A stretch of 23,026 nt of DNA, taken from NCBI GenBank assembly GCA_030018715.1, contig JASEHN010000004.1, positions 1 to 23,026 on the forward strand. The letters run 5' to 3'. A program made the position numbers and the translations under genes. Positions within the stretch are counted from its first letter, which is position 1. Every line of letters begins with the position of its first letter. Origin of the DNA: Thermodesulfobacteriota bacterium (GTDB lineage Bacteria > Desulfobacterota > SM23-61). Positions 1 to 7,634 of the stretch are shown here, piece by piece. The notes under the pieces are model-generated. The model did not search any database, was not told the DNA's origin, and worked only from the letters and a program-made list of their open reading frames with translations.

Positions 1-180
1 AAAAAGGAAATTCCTATACAATCAAGTTAAATCCCCCCATCCCCCCTTTAGTAAAGGGGGGCAAGGGGGGATTTTTCAGAACCATGCTGAATTCGCGGAT
101 GCCGACCTGGTCACGTGGAATCACCCTGATCATTTGGGTTCAAGCATATTTAAAAAGGAAATTCCTATACAATCGAGTTA
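1..180. repeat. 29-bp direct repeat (1-29 and 152-180) around a C/G-run palindrome
   Basis: Bases 1-29 and 152-180 are identical except for one position and both contain GGAAATTCCTATACAATC. Between them lies a near-perfect inverted repeat at 29-74, with arms AAATCCCCCC and GGGGGGATTT and an inner CCCTTTA/TAAAGGG stem. Palindromes of this type are common dispersed elements in deltaproteobacterial and related genomes. The arrangement looks like a duplication or an insertion next to a pre-existing repeat. Related copies of the GTATAGGAATTTCC core occur, in reverse complement, at 9409-9437 and 9724-9751. Confidence 0.6.
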
Positions 181-295
181 TCGTCTACGGGTTGGAGATT
201 ATAGAGTAATTTATCAAGTTGACACTGCTAACAAGGTTGTAATTGTTTATCATGCACGCCATAGAAAGGATGCTTATAAAAAGGTAAAATGGTGA
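2..295 (+). pseudogene. RelE/ParE-like toxin, C-terminal part, open to the window edge and probably disrupted
   Basis: The frame is open from base 2 to a TGA at 293-295. The last 45 or so residues contain YRLRVGDYRVIYQVD followed by VVIVYHARHRKDAY, the usual end of RelE/ParE-superfamily mRNA interferases or gyrase toxins, in which the RVGDYRVIY strand carries conserved basic residues. The part upstream of about residue 25 is not toxin-like: the frame runs through a C-run/G-run palindrome at 29-74, and a 29-bp segment at 1-29 recurs at 152-180 in a different frame. I therefore read this as a toxin gene disturbed by a repeat insertion or duplication, though the true 5' end lies outside the window. 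No antitoxin is visible on this side. The family call for the C-terminus is fairly firm; whether the gene works is unknown. Confidence 0.55.
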
Positions 296-328
296 CCTGA
301 CTTCCGATAACAGCCGCTAAAAGACAAG

Positions 329-417
329 AAGGTTAAAAGGAAAATGCTTCGCACTTCTTTTAGCCTTGAACGATAGGCCGCCATGCCGCTGCGCGGCATA
401 GACGCGGCGGCCTATCG
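329..417. repeat. Two adjacent hairpins downstream of two convergent genes
   Basis: Bases 329-340 pair with about 355-367 (AAGGTTAAAAG with CTTTTAGCCTT, one G-U pair). Bases 371-382 pair perfectly with 406-417 (CGATAGGCCGCC with GGCGGCCTATCG), with an inner ATGCCGC/GCGGCAT stem at 383-389 and 393-399. They lie between the toxin fragment (+) and the acyl-CoA synthetase gene (-), where a bidirectional terminator would be expected. The second hairpin has no T-tract, so it may be a dispersed palindrome rather than an intrinsic terminator. Confidence 0.5.
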
Positions 418-511
418 GGGCGCCCCCCTGTTATTTACCAGACTATACTGCCGTTTTTTAGCAAATTGAAGTGACCACTTGACATTTTTAATGATTACCA
501 ATCCCCATTTT

Positions 512-1921
512 TCAGGATTCGACTTCAGATTTTTGGCAGATCTCTTTGCGCCAGCGGGCATAGCGCCACATATGCGCAAAAACGCGGACAGCCATTTCCG
601 GAAAATCGTAGCAGGGAATTCCATTCTCCTCCAAAAAAGGCTGACCGGCATCGATATCTTTCTTGGCCCCTAACAGGGAGAAAAAAACCGGCTTGGTGCA
701 TTTCTCCCGCAGCAATTCCACGAGCGGACGATAGGGCTCAGACCCGGAATCTGCAAAGGTTATGAAAAATATTCCATCCACTCCATCGTCTTCTAACAAA
801 GCCCGAACAATTTCCGTAGAGGTCTTCTCAAAGCCATGGGCCAGCATGTCCGGGAAAATATCCACGGGGTTTTTAACTTTAGAGGGAGTCGCTATTACTT
901 TGGAGATTTTATCCCGGGTGGCCTCCTGCAGAGAGGCTATCTCCAACCCCGCTTCGACGGCCGCATCAATGCTTAAAATTGCCTGGGCACCGCTGAAGGT
1001 CACCAAGGCGATTCGGCCTCCTCGCGGCAGCGGCATATTCAGGAACCCTTTAAGCGTGCGGATGAAGTCGTCGATCCCGGACATCCGCAGAACTCCGGCC
1101 TGCCGAAGCGCGCCATCGAACACCGTATCTTCAACTGCCAGGCTGGCTGTATGGGAGGCTGAGGCCTTAGCCCCTTCTTTTGTCCGCCCGCCTTTAAGCA
1201 CCAGCACCGGTTTTCGAACCGTAGCTCTCCGGGCCGATTCCAAAAATTTTTGCCCGTCCCGAATATCCTCCAGATACATGCCAATGATACGCGTCTGTTC
1301 GTCTTCGGTTAAGTAGACCAGCGCTTCTGATTCGTCCACGTCCACCTTATTCCCCAGACCTATACCCTTGGAAATCTGAAGTCCTTCAAAGGAGCTAAGG
1401 TACCTCAGCAAGGCCCCCACAAAAATTCCCGACTGGGCCACAAAACCGATGGACCCCGGTCTAAGCATCCGCACCCCGGCATAATAGGAAGTGGTCAAAC
1501 CCGTGGCCGTGTTCACGATTCCCAGAGTGTTTGGTCCAAACCCTCTTATGCCTGTGGAACGAAGAATAGCCCGCACCTCCTCTTGATATTTGGCCCCTTG
1601 AGGCCCGGTTTCAGCAAACCCCTCCGAGGAAATCACAACTCCTTTTACTCCTTTGCGCCCGCACTCGATCAAAGCTTCCGGAATGGATTGAGGAGGAATA
1701 TGCATGACTGCCAGATCAACCGGAAATGGCACCTCTGCTATGCTCCGGTACAACGGGGTCTCAAAAACCTCCCCGCCTTGAGGATTCACTCCCGCAACCC
1801 GCCCCTGAAAGCCAACTTTCTTCAAGACGCTGATTAACTGTGCCCCGGATTTTTGGGGATCCCGTGAAGCTCCGATGACTGCCACATTTCTGGACTCGAA
1901 TATTTCGCGGACAGACCACAT
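512..1921 (-). CDS. ADP-forming acyl/acetyl-CoA synthetase, alpha subunit
   Basis: Family role: converts acyl-CoA, ADP and phosphate to acid, CoA and ATP through a phosphohistidine, giving substrate-level ATP in fermenting and syntrophic anaerobes. The protein is 469 residues, the size of a separate alpha subunit. An N-terminal CoA-binding Rossmann domain begins SVREIFESRNVAVIGAS. Two succinyl-CoA-ligase-like flavodoxin domains follow, with GFVAQSGIF near the middle. The candidate phosphorylated histidine is in SASHTASLA, at residue 257 with the start used here. I chose the ATG at 1921 because GGAGG lies 8 bases upstream of it; an in-frame ATG at 1945 would add eight residues and lacks such a site. 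The ATP-grasp beta subunit needed to make ATP is neither fused nor adjacent. A role as a subunit paired with a distant beta gene is likely, and a regulatory CoA-binding role is possible. Confidence 0.85.
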   Translation of the reverse strand: MWSVREIFESRNVAVIGASRDPQKSGAQLISVLKKVGFQGRVAGVNPQGGEVFETPLYRSIAEVPFPVDLAVMHIPPQSIPEALIECGRKGVKGVVISSEGFAETGPQGAKYQEEVRAILRSTGIRGFGPNTLGIVNTATGLTTSYYAGVRMLRPGSIGFVAQSGIFVGALLRYLSSFEGLQISKGIGLGNKVDVDESEALVYLTEDEQTRIIGMYLEDIRDGQKFLESARRATVRKPVLVLKGGRTKEGAKASASHTASLAVEDTVFDGALRQAGVLRMSGIDDFIRTLKGFLNMPLPRGGRIALVTFSGAQAILSIDAAVEAGLEIASLQEATRDKISKVIATPSKVKNPVDIFPDMLAHGFEKTSTEIVRALLEDDGVDGIFFITFADSGSEPYRPLVELLREKCTKPVFFSLLGAKKDIDAGQPFLEENGIPCYDFPEMAVRVFAHMWRYARWRKEICQKSEVES

Positions 1922-1958
1922 TGAACTTACCTCCAATTTCAGCATATCTCCAGCCGGT

Positions 1959-1986
1959 AAAATACCACAACCATCTTACAGATCAA
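1959..1986 (-). promoter_or_regulatory. Possible sigma70 promoter of the acyl-CoA synthetase gene
   Basis: On the minus strand, TTGATC (1981-1986) and TATTTT (1959-1964) are 16 bases apart, about 38 bases upstream of the chosen start codon. The match is moderate and there is no other support. Confidence 0.35.
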
Positions 1987-2070
1987 ACTTTTTTCTTCGT
2001 TAAACCGCTCCTTGAATAGGCTACCTAAAGTTGAAAAAATAAATTTCCTTTACAATAAAATTAGATGATC

Positions 2071-2189
2071 TCGTAAAAAGTCAGAAAACCCCCTTTTCCG
2101 TCATTCCGGCGAAAGCCGGAATCCAGTCTTTTCAAATAGTTATAAGTTCTCTGGACTCCGGTTTTCACCGGAGTGACGACTTTTTACGA
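2071..2189. repeat. MITE-like palindromic element, 119 bp
   Basis: The ends are a perfect 12-bp terminal inverted repeat, TCGTAAAAAGTC at 2071-2082 and GACTTTTTACGA at 2178-2189. Each inner arm is itself a hairpin: TTCCGGC-GAAA-GCCGGAA at 2104-2121 and CTCCGGT/ACCGGAG at 2156-2173. The two arms are also imperfect inverse copies of each other (GTCATTCCGG... and ...CCGGAGTGAC). Elements with a GTCATTCCGGCGAAAGCCGG core are abundant dispersed repeats in many proteobacteria. No coding capacity is seen. It occupies most of the otherwise featureless 1987-2271 gap. Confidence 0.8.
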
Positions 2190-2271
2190 AGCCATCAAAA
2201 TTAAGAAACTTAAAGGAACGGGGCAAGGGTCTTGAGGAGATAGCGATCAAGGGAATAAAAAGGGGTAGCTG

Positions 2272-3333
2272 TCAGCGGGGCAAAAGTTCTTTCTTCACCA
2301 TTTCCGCGGGATTATTGGGGTAACGGCTTTTTTCTATAAAAAAAACCTCACGGGCATTGGATATTTTTTCCTGCTGGATTTTCAACAAATTATCCTGGAC
2401 CATCAACCAGACTTTCCGTTCTCCCTGGCTGAAAGGAAATCCATCCCATCGGGTTATGGTGAATTGAAGAACTATGAATACGCCCAGAATAATGACTGCG
2501 AGGTAGGTGACTACGTCCAGCAAGTGCTGGGTTACCTGGAACCTCTTTTTCTTCTCCGCGCCCACCTCGATGGCCGTAGGTTCGATGACGCCGGCGTCCA
2601 TCATATCGATGAGGTTTTTACAGGTGTCGAACTCCCCTACAAAACTCAGATCGATGATCTCGTTTACGGTACGGGTGCCGTTGACCAGCTCGTAAATGCC
2701 CTCCATTTGGAAACTGCGGTTTTTCTCCCAAGGGGTACCGGTAAGTACATCCAGGGTGGCCAGAGGATCCACCTTTTGCAGAATCATCGTAAAGGCAGGG
2801 ATGCGCTTCGCGAGTAAAGGCCATTCATCGACCATGCGCAACACATCCAGGAGAAGATATTCGGCGTTTAACGGCTCCACGAAATTAGGGTCATAATAGA
2901 CCTCTACAGCTTCGAACCGGAAGGTTCCTCCCTTCCATTTGAAAAGGTTATAGATGGTCTCAAAAGTTAGCAGCCTGACTACGGCGGTTAAATCTTCATT
3001 GCGGATCATCCCATTTTTCACCAGAATACGTTCGATACTGATGAGTTCTTCTTTGTGTTGCTCGTAGGCCTTTTTCCAGTTTTCCGGGGAAAGAAGGCCG
3101 CCCCGGATCAGTCTCTTCCCTAAGGGGGTTTCTTCACCCTTTTCGGCCGGGAAAGACACCCCGACGATCATTCCCCTGTCAAAAAGGACCTGAACGATGG
3201 CCTTTTTATCGTCCTGAAGGTTTAGAACACCGGTCTTCTGTTGCTGGCCCAGGATTTGAAAGAGATCGGTCAATCCGAAATCTTTCAGGGATCCGGTAAG
3301 TCCGGTATCTCTGGCGCTTTTACGTTGTCCCAA
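2272..3333 (-). CDS. DUF4388 (PATAN) domain protein with one membrane segment
   Basis: A 353-residue protein. Residues about 11-165 match the DUF4388 pattern: LTGSLKDFGLTDLFQILGQQQKTGVLNL, strand-rich turns, a helical insertion, and a closing FRFEAVEV segment. DUF4388/PATAN domains occur in signalling proteins, often near Ras-like GTPases. A second helical part (170-255) resembles a winged or effector region. One transmembrane helix lies at about 270-292 (LLDVVTYLAVIILGVFIVLQ). The last 60 residues should be outside the cytoplasm and contain SRYPNNPAEMVKKELL, a pattern seen in the C-terminal parts of pilin-like proteins. The start is a TTG, with AGGAG about nine bases upstream. It overlaps the preceding gene by 14 bases, so the two are probably translationally coupled. 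Function unknown; likely a membrane adaptor for the GTPase cluster. Confidence 0.8.
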   Translation of the reverse strand: MGQRKSARDTGLTGSLKDFGLTDLFQILGQQQKTGVLNLQDDKKAIVQVLFDRGMIVGVSFPAEKGEETPLGKRLIRGGLLSPENWKKAYEQHKEELISIERILVKNGMIRNEDLTAVVRLLTFETIYNLFKWKGGTFRFEAVEVYYDPNFVEPLNAEYLLLDVLRMVDEWPLLAKRIPAFTMILQKVDPLATLDVLTGTPWEKNRSFQMEGIYELVNGTRTVNEIIDLSFVGEFDTCKNLIDMMDAGVIEPTAIEVGAEKKKRFQVTQHLLDVVTYLAVIILGVFIVLQFTITRWDGFPFSQGERKVWLMVQDNLLKIQQEKISNAREVFFIEKSRYPNNPAEMVKKELLPR

Positions 3334-5374
3334 AACCTAATCTCCTATCTCTGGAGCGGGAATGGCCCATACGATATTGAACAAACCCATAATAGAGCAG
3401 AAAAAGAATGGCCGTAAGGATCATCCAGGGAATTTCGAAGGAAATATGCAGAACCATGGGGCTGGATATCCACCCCTGCCATAAAAATATCTTCGTTAAA
3501 AAAAGGACGAAAACGAATAAATATACGATCCCTTCCTGGGAACGTCCCTGCAATAGATGTCCCCCGCCGGGCATACCCAAGGAAAGCCGCCGAGCGAAAG
3601 AGCTTTTCCTGTCCTGATATTTGGCGACTTCAGCTTTCTTCTGTCTAACCACCTGGGGATCGGTGGGAGTGCGGGTGGTAAAGGCATTGATGCATTGAGA
3701 ACATTGTTGACCGATCACCATTGATCGGGTACACCGGGAACAGATTAGCCGGCCGCACCTTTCACAGTTCCGCATTAATCCTTTTCCCCGGGAAGCAGCC
3801 TGGATCAAAGCCAGTAAAAACAGGAGGGCGGCGGCCATCGCTTCCCCGTACTTTAGGGGCACCTGACCCCATAGGATTTGCCAGAATGCTCGGGCGATTT
3901 TATCCCTTTCTGGGGTTTCAGCGAAAACGCGTTTCCAAAGGCGGGATAGCTCGATAGTCTGGTCAATGGCCATGCGATTGGGGTTTCTTGTGGAAATACT
4001 GGTATAAAAAAAAGTCAGCTGTGGCCTGAGTTCCCGGGCCCGGCGAAATTCTGATTCTGCTTCCGAAAGAAGGAGGTTCAAAAGGTAGGCTTGCCCCAAA
4101 TTATAATAGGACTCCGTCCGGGAGGGGCCAAGTTGAATGGCTTTCTGGTAGGCCTCTACTGCCTGATCCGTCCGATTTGTGGCAAGATAGACATTGCCCA
4201 GGTTATTGAAGGCCGCAGAAGAACGGGGTTCCAATTGCGCCCACTTAAGAAAATGCGCCTCGGCCTCCGCGAATTTTCCCATACGTTTTTCTATCAACCC
4301 GATGGCTTGCAGAATATTCGGATCTTTTAGGTTTTTATTCCGCATGGAAAGAAGCTTGCGGTGTAACTCCGCGCTGAATACTCCGGTGTTTGCCCTGGAG
4401 ATTTCCAGAATCCCGTTTCCCGCCAGGGATACAAGGAAAGAAGAATAAAAACGGATCCCCGTAGGCAGGAGGAATAGGAGCAAAAGAAAGGCCACGGTTA
4501 CCGCTCGATCCGCCCTGGTCCCGTAAGCCCAAAATACCAAAAGCCATAAGACGAATAACCACATCCATCCTAAACCCAGGAGCAGAGGAAGGAGGAAGAG
4601 CAGGACAGCCATCATCCCCATTGCTCTTGGACCCTTTTCCACCCGGAGGAGATGTTTTAAATGGTGAGAAAAAAAAGAATGGTATTTGCATAATAGAAAA
4701 AATGAGAAAAGCGCCAGGGTGATGAGGAAGCTTAACAAAACCCACATGGTCAGGTTGGCCAATTGGGGGAGGGCTTCTTCCAGGTTATAAAAAGAAAGGA
4801 AAAACCCTTTGAGTAAAAGCCAAGCCGCTTTGGTGATGTTGGTTAAGGAAGGAAAATCCTGGGACCAAAGCAAGCGAGTGCGGACCAAGCTCACCTGGGC
4901 ATAATCGGGAGCCATCCTTTCAGCGTAACTCAAGAGTCCGGGAATTGCCGCCGATTTTCCCTGCCGGGCCATCTCCTGGCTCTCCCGCACTAAGGCAGCG
5001 GCATAATGGTAATGATTGCGAATTCCCTGATTGAGCTTCCATTGGTAGAGTTTTTCCAGTTCCCTTTGGCTTTTTTCCCACTCCCCGTTCCTTAAAAACT
5101 CTTGATGGTTGAGCCAAATTTTTTCTCCCGCTTTTTTTTCTTTCTTCTCCACTTCAGCAATCAACCCCGGTGAGGGTGGAGAAGCAGGCGGAGTTTGGGC
5201 CCAACTGGAATTGCTCCCCGGAAAAAAGCTGTAGATGAGACAGATAAATAGGGCAAAAAACAGGAACTCTTGCCGAATCCATTTTGGCAACCGGTGACTC
5301 CACCGGCAGATAAAATTTTTAATCACTTTTTGTTTACTCAGCGTTGGGATCAATTTGTTCAAGGTTGATTTCAA
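3320..5374 (-). CDS. Multi-spanning membrane protein with TPR repeats and a zinc ribbon
   Basis: About 684 residues. A hydrophobic N-terminal segment (about 37-52) could be a signal anchor. A first helical part follows (70-170), then membrane helices at about 207-229, 253-285 and 291-305. TPR repeats span about 352-455, including AAFNNLGNVYLATNRTDQAVEAYQKAIQL. Another membrane helix is near 511-525. A treble-clef-like zinc site has C537, C540, C545, C548, C558 and C561, and two last helices are at 616-633 and 645-663. The order suggests a scaffold with both cytoplasmic and exported parts. The start is uncertain: the longest frame begins at a TTG inside the upstream GTPase gene (41-base overlap) and lacks a good ribosome site. 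A GTG at 5326, just after the GTPase stop, is an alternative. No enzyme motif recognised. Confidence 0.75.
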   Translation of the reverse strand: MKSTLNKLIPTLSKQKVIKNFICRWSHRLPKWIRQEFLFFALFICLIYSFFPGSNSSWAQTPPASPPSPGLIAEVEKKEKKAGEKIWLNHQEFLRNGEWEKSQRELEKLYQWKLNQGIRNHYHYAAALVRESQEMARQGKSAAIPGLLSYAERMAPDYAQVSLVRTRLLWSQDFPSLTNITKAAWLLLKGFFLSFYNLEEALPQLANLTMWVLLSFLITLALFSFFLLCKYHSFFSHHLKHLLRVEKGPRAMGMMAVLLFLLPLLLGLGWMWLFVLWLLVFWAYGTRADRAVTVAFLLLLFLLPTGIRFYSSFLVSLAGNGILEISRANTGVFSAELHRKLLSMRNKNLKDPNILQAIGLIEKRMGKFAEAEAHFLKWAQLEPRSSAAFNNLGNVYLATNRTDQAVEAYQKAIQLGPSRTESYYNLGQAYLLNLLLSEAESEFRRARELRPQLTFFYTSISTRNPNRMAIDQTIELSRLWKRVFAETPERDKIARAFWQILWGQVPLKYGEAMAAALLFLLALIQAASRGKGLMRNCERCGRLICSRCTRSMVIGQQCSQCINAFTTRTPTDPQVVRQKKAEVAKYQDRKSSFARRLSLGMPGGGHLLQGRSQEGIVYLFVFVLFLTKIFLWQGWISSPMVLHISFEIPWMILTAILFLLYYGFVQYRMGHSRSRDRRLGFGTT

Positions 5375-6401
5375 GTTTTATAGAAAAACTCTTTCCTATT
5401 CCATCGATCTCTATGTTAAGGGGAATCTTCAGGCTGCTGGGCGAGGAAATGCGGGGTTGGCCGCAGGAAATGATCCGCATTTTTCCTGGGACTACCGCAG
5501 TTGTTTTCCTTGGCTCTTCTTCCGTTTTGTGAATCTGTTCCGGCACTTTTTTTGCGAAAAATCGGCTGAAAAAGGATCGGTCGCTCGCTTTCTTCTTTTC
5601 CTCTTCGATTTTTTCGCTACCCACCCGCCGAGAACTGGCCCGTGTTGGGACCCCGGGCGGAAGAACGCTTTTCCCTGGTTGAAATGCTTTGGCCTGGGCT
5701 GCTTCTACGCTTTCGCGCGGAAGCTCCGGGCTGCTAATACTTTTCTCCATTGGCTGAGAAACGATGGGAGGTCTCTCCGGAACAACTTCCAGTTTTCCCT
5801 GACCTCGTCTTGCTTCCACGCCTTCTTCAATGGTTTTCAATACCAGGCGGCAGGCCATGGTTAGAGTCTCAAACACGCCCTTGCCCTGCACAGCCACGGA
5901 CTCAAAATAGGGCACATTCAGATAATTTATTTTCTGATTCAACTCTTCCAATGGCAAAATGTTGGAAAGATCACGTTTGTTATACTGAATGATCAACGGC
6001 GTTGTCTCAATATTCTTCCCATAATAACGCAGATTCTCGGCCAGATCCTGCAGACTGAATAAATTATCTTCCATCCTTTCCGCCTGAGAGTCGGCGACAA
6101 AAATTAACCCGTCCGCGCCCAATAAAACCGCCCGCCGGGTTGCCCCGTAATAAACCTGACCGGGTACCGTATAAAGATGGAAACGCGTCTTGAACCCCCG
6201 GACACTCTCCAGCTCGATGGGCAAAAAATCAAAGAAAAGAGTCCGTTCCTCGTTCGTAGCCAAAGAAACCATCCTGCCCCGCTGATCCGGCTTCAAATGC
6301 TCATGAATAAACTGCAGGTTGGTGGTCTTTCCTGAAATCCCGGGCCCATAATAAACAATCTTAGCATCGATCTCTTTCCGTAGATGATTGAAGACCGCCA
6401 T
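5334..6401 (-). CDS. MglA-like Ras-family GTPase with a long C-terminal extension
   Basis: MglA-type GTPases switch between GDP and GTP forms, and set cell polarity and direct type IV pili or gliding machinery. Visible motifs are the P-loop GPGISGKTT (residues 19-27), a VPGQ switch II (79-82) and NKRD (141-144). The first ~195 residues equal a complete MglA. The protein continues for ~160 more: a charged, proline-rich linker (200-305), then a short strand-rich C-terminal piece (306-355) with LNIEIDGIGKSFSIKLEINL. I start at ATG 6401, where GGAGGG lies seven bases upstream; an upstream in-frame start at 6476 would add 25 residues with no family match. The usual GAP partner MglB (roadblock domain) is not in the window. 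It lies between a TPR gene and the TPR/zinc-ribbon membrane gene. Confidence 0.87.
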   Translation of the reverse strand: MAVFNHLRKEIDAKIVYYGPGISGKTTNLQFIHEHLKPDQRGRMVSLATNEERTLFFDFLPIELESVRGFKTRFHLYTVPGQVYYGATRRAVLLGADGLIFVADSQAERMEDNLFSLQDLAENLRYYGKNIETTPLIIQYNKRDLSNILPLEELNQKINYLNVPYFESVAVQGKGVFETLTMACRLVLKTIEEGVEARRGQGKLEVVPERPPIVSQPMEKSISSPELPRESVEAAQAKAFQPGKSVLPPGVPTRASSRRVGSEKIEEEKKKASDRSFFSRFFAKKVPEQIHKTEEEPRKTTAVVPGKMRIISCGQPRISSPSSLKIPLNIEIDGIGKSFSIKLEINLEQIDPNAE

Positions 6402-6524
6402 TAATTTACCCTCCGGTCTTTGTCTCCTCGTGGTGTTGCACACATATGGCGCTATGCTTGCGCTCTTGTTTGTCAACGCTGGTCCTGTTAGAGAGCGCGA
6501 CTGAATTAGAGCAATAATTTTGTG

Positions 6525-7610
6525 CTACATCACTCGTTGCCCTTCCCGGGATTTATGATTATCCATAAGTGTATTCCTTTCCTTGCGCGTATCCCGGAAC
6601 TCTTGATCAATCGTCGTAATCTCCTTTAAAACCTGAAAAGCCTCTTCGGTTCTCCCCATCTCCTTGTAAACCAAACCCAGCTCATATTGAACCTCCAGCT
6701 TCTTCTCCTTAACGGCCCCATCCACCTCAAGCGCCCTACGAAATGCCATACAAGCCTCTTCCCACCTTCCCTTCTCTTTAAAACAAAGGCCCATCATCTT
6801 CGCCGCCTCAAACGGACTCTGCCCCTTATCAAAAGCCGTCTGAAACTGTTTAACCGCATCTTCAAAAAAACCCATCTCCCGACAGGCTATTCCCATATGA
6901 TAATTGAAATCCGGGTAAACCTTGCTCGGTCCCGTAAGTTCTTTTAATTCCTTTAAAATAGCGCCAAATCCATAAAATTTGTCAACGCTGGAAATCTCCT
7001 TAGGACGCCCTAAATCCAACGCCTCTCCCGCTTCCAGCTCGGCCCCAAGATCAAAAAACTCTTTCTTCTCCCCGCTCCTGGAAACGCCCTCAGCTAATTC
7101 CTCTGATTCACCGGAACCCCCTTCACCTGCTTGCGCTCGCAGAATTTCCTTAAAATTTTGAACCTTATCCTCCAGAGCAATCTTCCGGGGGTCAAACTCG
7201 GCCATCAAACCCATCACTTCCAGAGCTTTACCCTTCATTCCTGCTTTTTCATAATAATTTACCAGTACCTTGTATTGAGCAAAGGCATCCCCCAAAAATC
7301 CGATCTTGCGATAGATATCCCCAATCTTTAAAAAAACATGATCCAAGGAGGAATCCAGCTTCGTTACTTGTTTATAAATCGCCAGTGTTTCCGTGAACTG
7401 ATTGTTTTTGGCAAAAATTTCGGCCGCCAGGAGATATTCTGAAATGGCTTTTTGTTTTTCCTCTTTTTTCTGATAATTTTCAGCAAGTTTCAAGTGAGAT
7501 CGGGCGCTGCCAGGGTCTTTAATTACTTGTTTTAGATATTGTTGCGGGAATTCGGAATTCTGCACCTTTCTTTTTTTCAGAAGTCTGCTAAATTTATTGA
7601 ATAAATTCAT
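6525..7610 (-). CDS. TPR-repeat scaffold protein
   Basis: A 361-residue soluble protein with no signal peptide or membrane helix. It has two TPR blocks. The first (about 25-160) includes SHLKLAENYQKKEEKQKAI and VFLKIGDIYRKIGFLGDAFAQY. The second (about 230-345) includes YHMGIACREMGFFEDAVKQF and YELGLVYKEMGRTEEAFQVL. A low-complexity acidic linker (about 160-205, rich in E, G and S) separates them. TPRs bind other proteins, so this is probably an adaptor for its neighbours. It starts 24 bases after the stop of the cyclic-nucleotide-binding gene and ends 123 bases before the GTPase start. No specific family recognised beyond TPR. Confidence 0.8.
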   Translation of the reverse strand: MNLFNKFSRLLKKRKVQNSEFPQQYLKQVIKDPGSARSHLKLAENYQKKEEKQKAISEYLLAAEIFAKNNQFTETLAIYKQVTKLDSSLDHVFLKIGDIYRKIGFLGDAFAQYKVLVNYYEKAGMKGKALEVMGLMAEFDPRKIALEDKVQNFKEILRAQAGEGGSGESEELAEGVSRSGEKKEFFDLGAELEAGEALDLGRPKEISSVDKFYGFGAILKELKELTGPSKVYPDFNYHMGIACREMGFFEDAVKQFQTAFDKGQSPFEAAKMMGLCFKEKGRWEEACMAFRRALEVDGAVKEKKLEVQYELGLVYKEMGRTEEAFQVLKEITTIDQEFRDTRKERNTLMDNHKSREGQRVM

Positions 7611-7634
7611 TGGCTATCTCTAGAGACAATCCTC

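Noticed and set aside
371..417. Hairpin read as an intrinsic terminator
   Set aside because: The stem is strong but no T-tract follows on either strand, so it is listed only as a hairpin.
762..1316. Long plus-strand open frame opposite the acyl-CoA synthetase gene
   Set aside because: It is antisense to a well-supported gene, has no family motif or ribosome site, and has the serine/arginine-rich make-up of a shadow frame.
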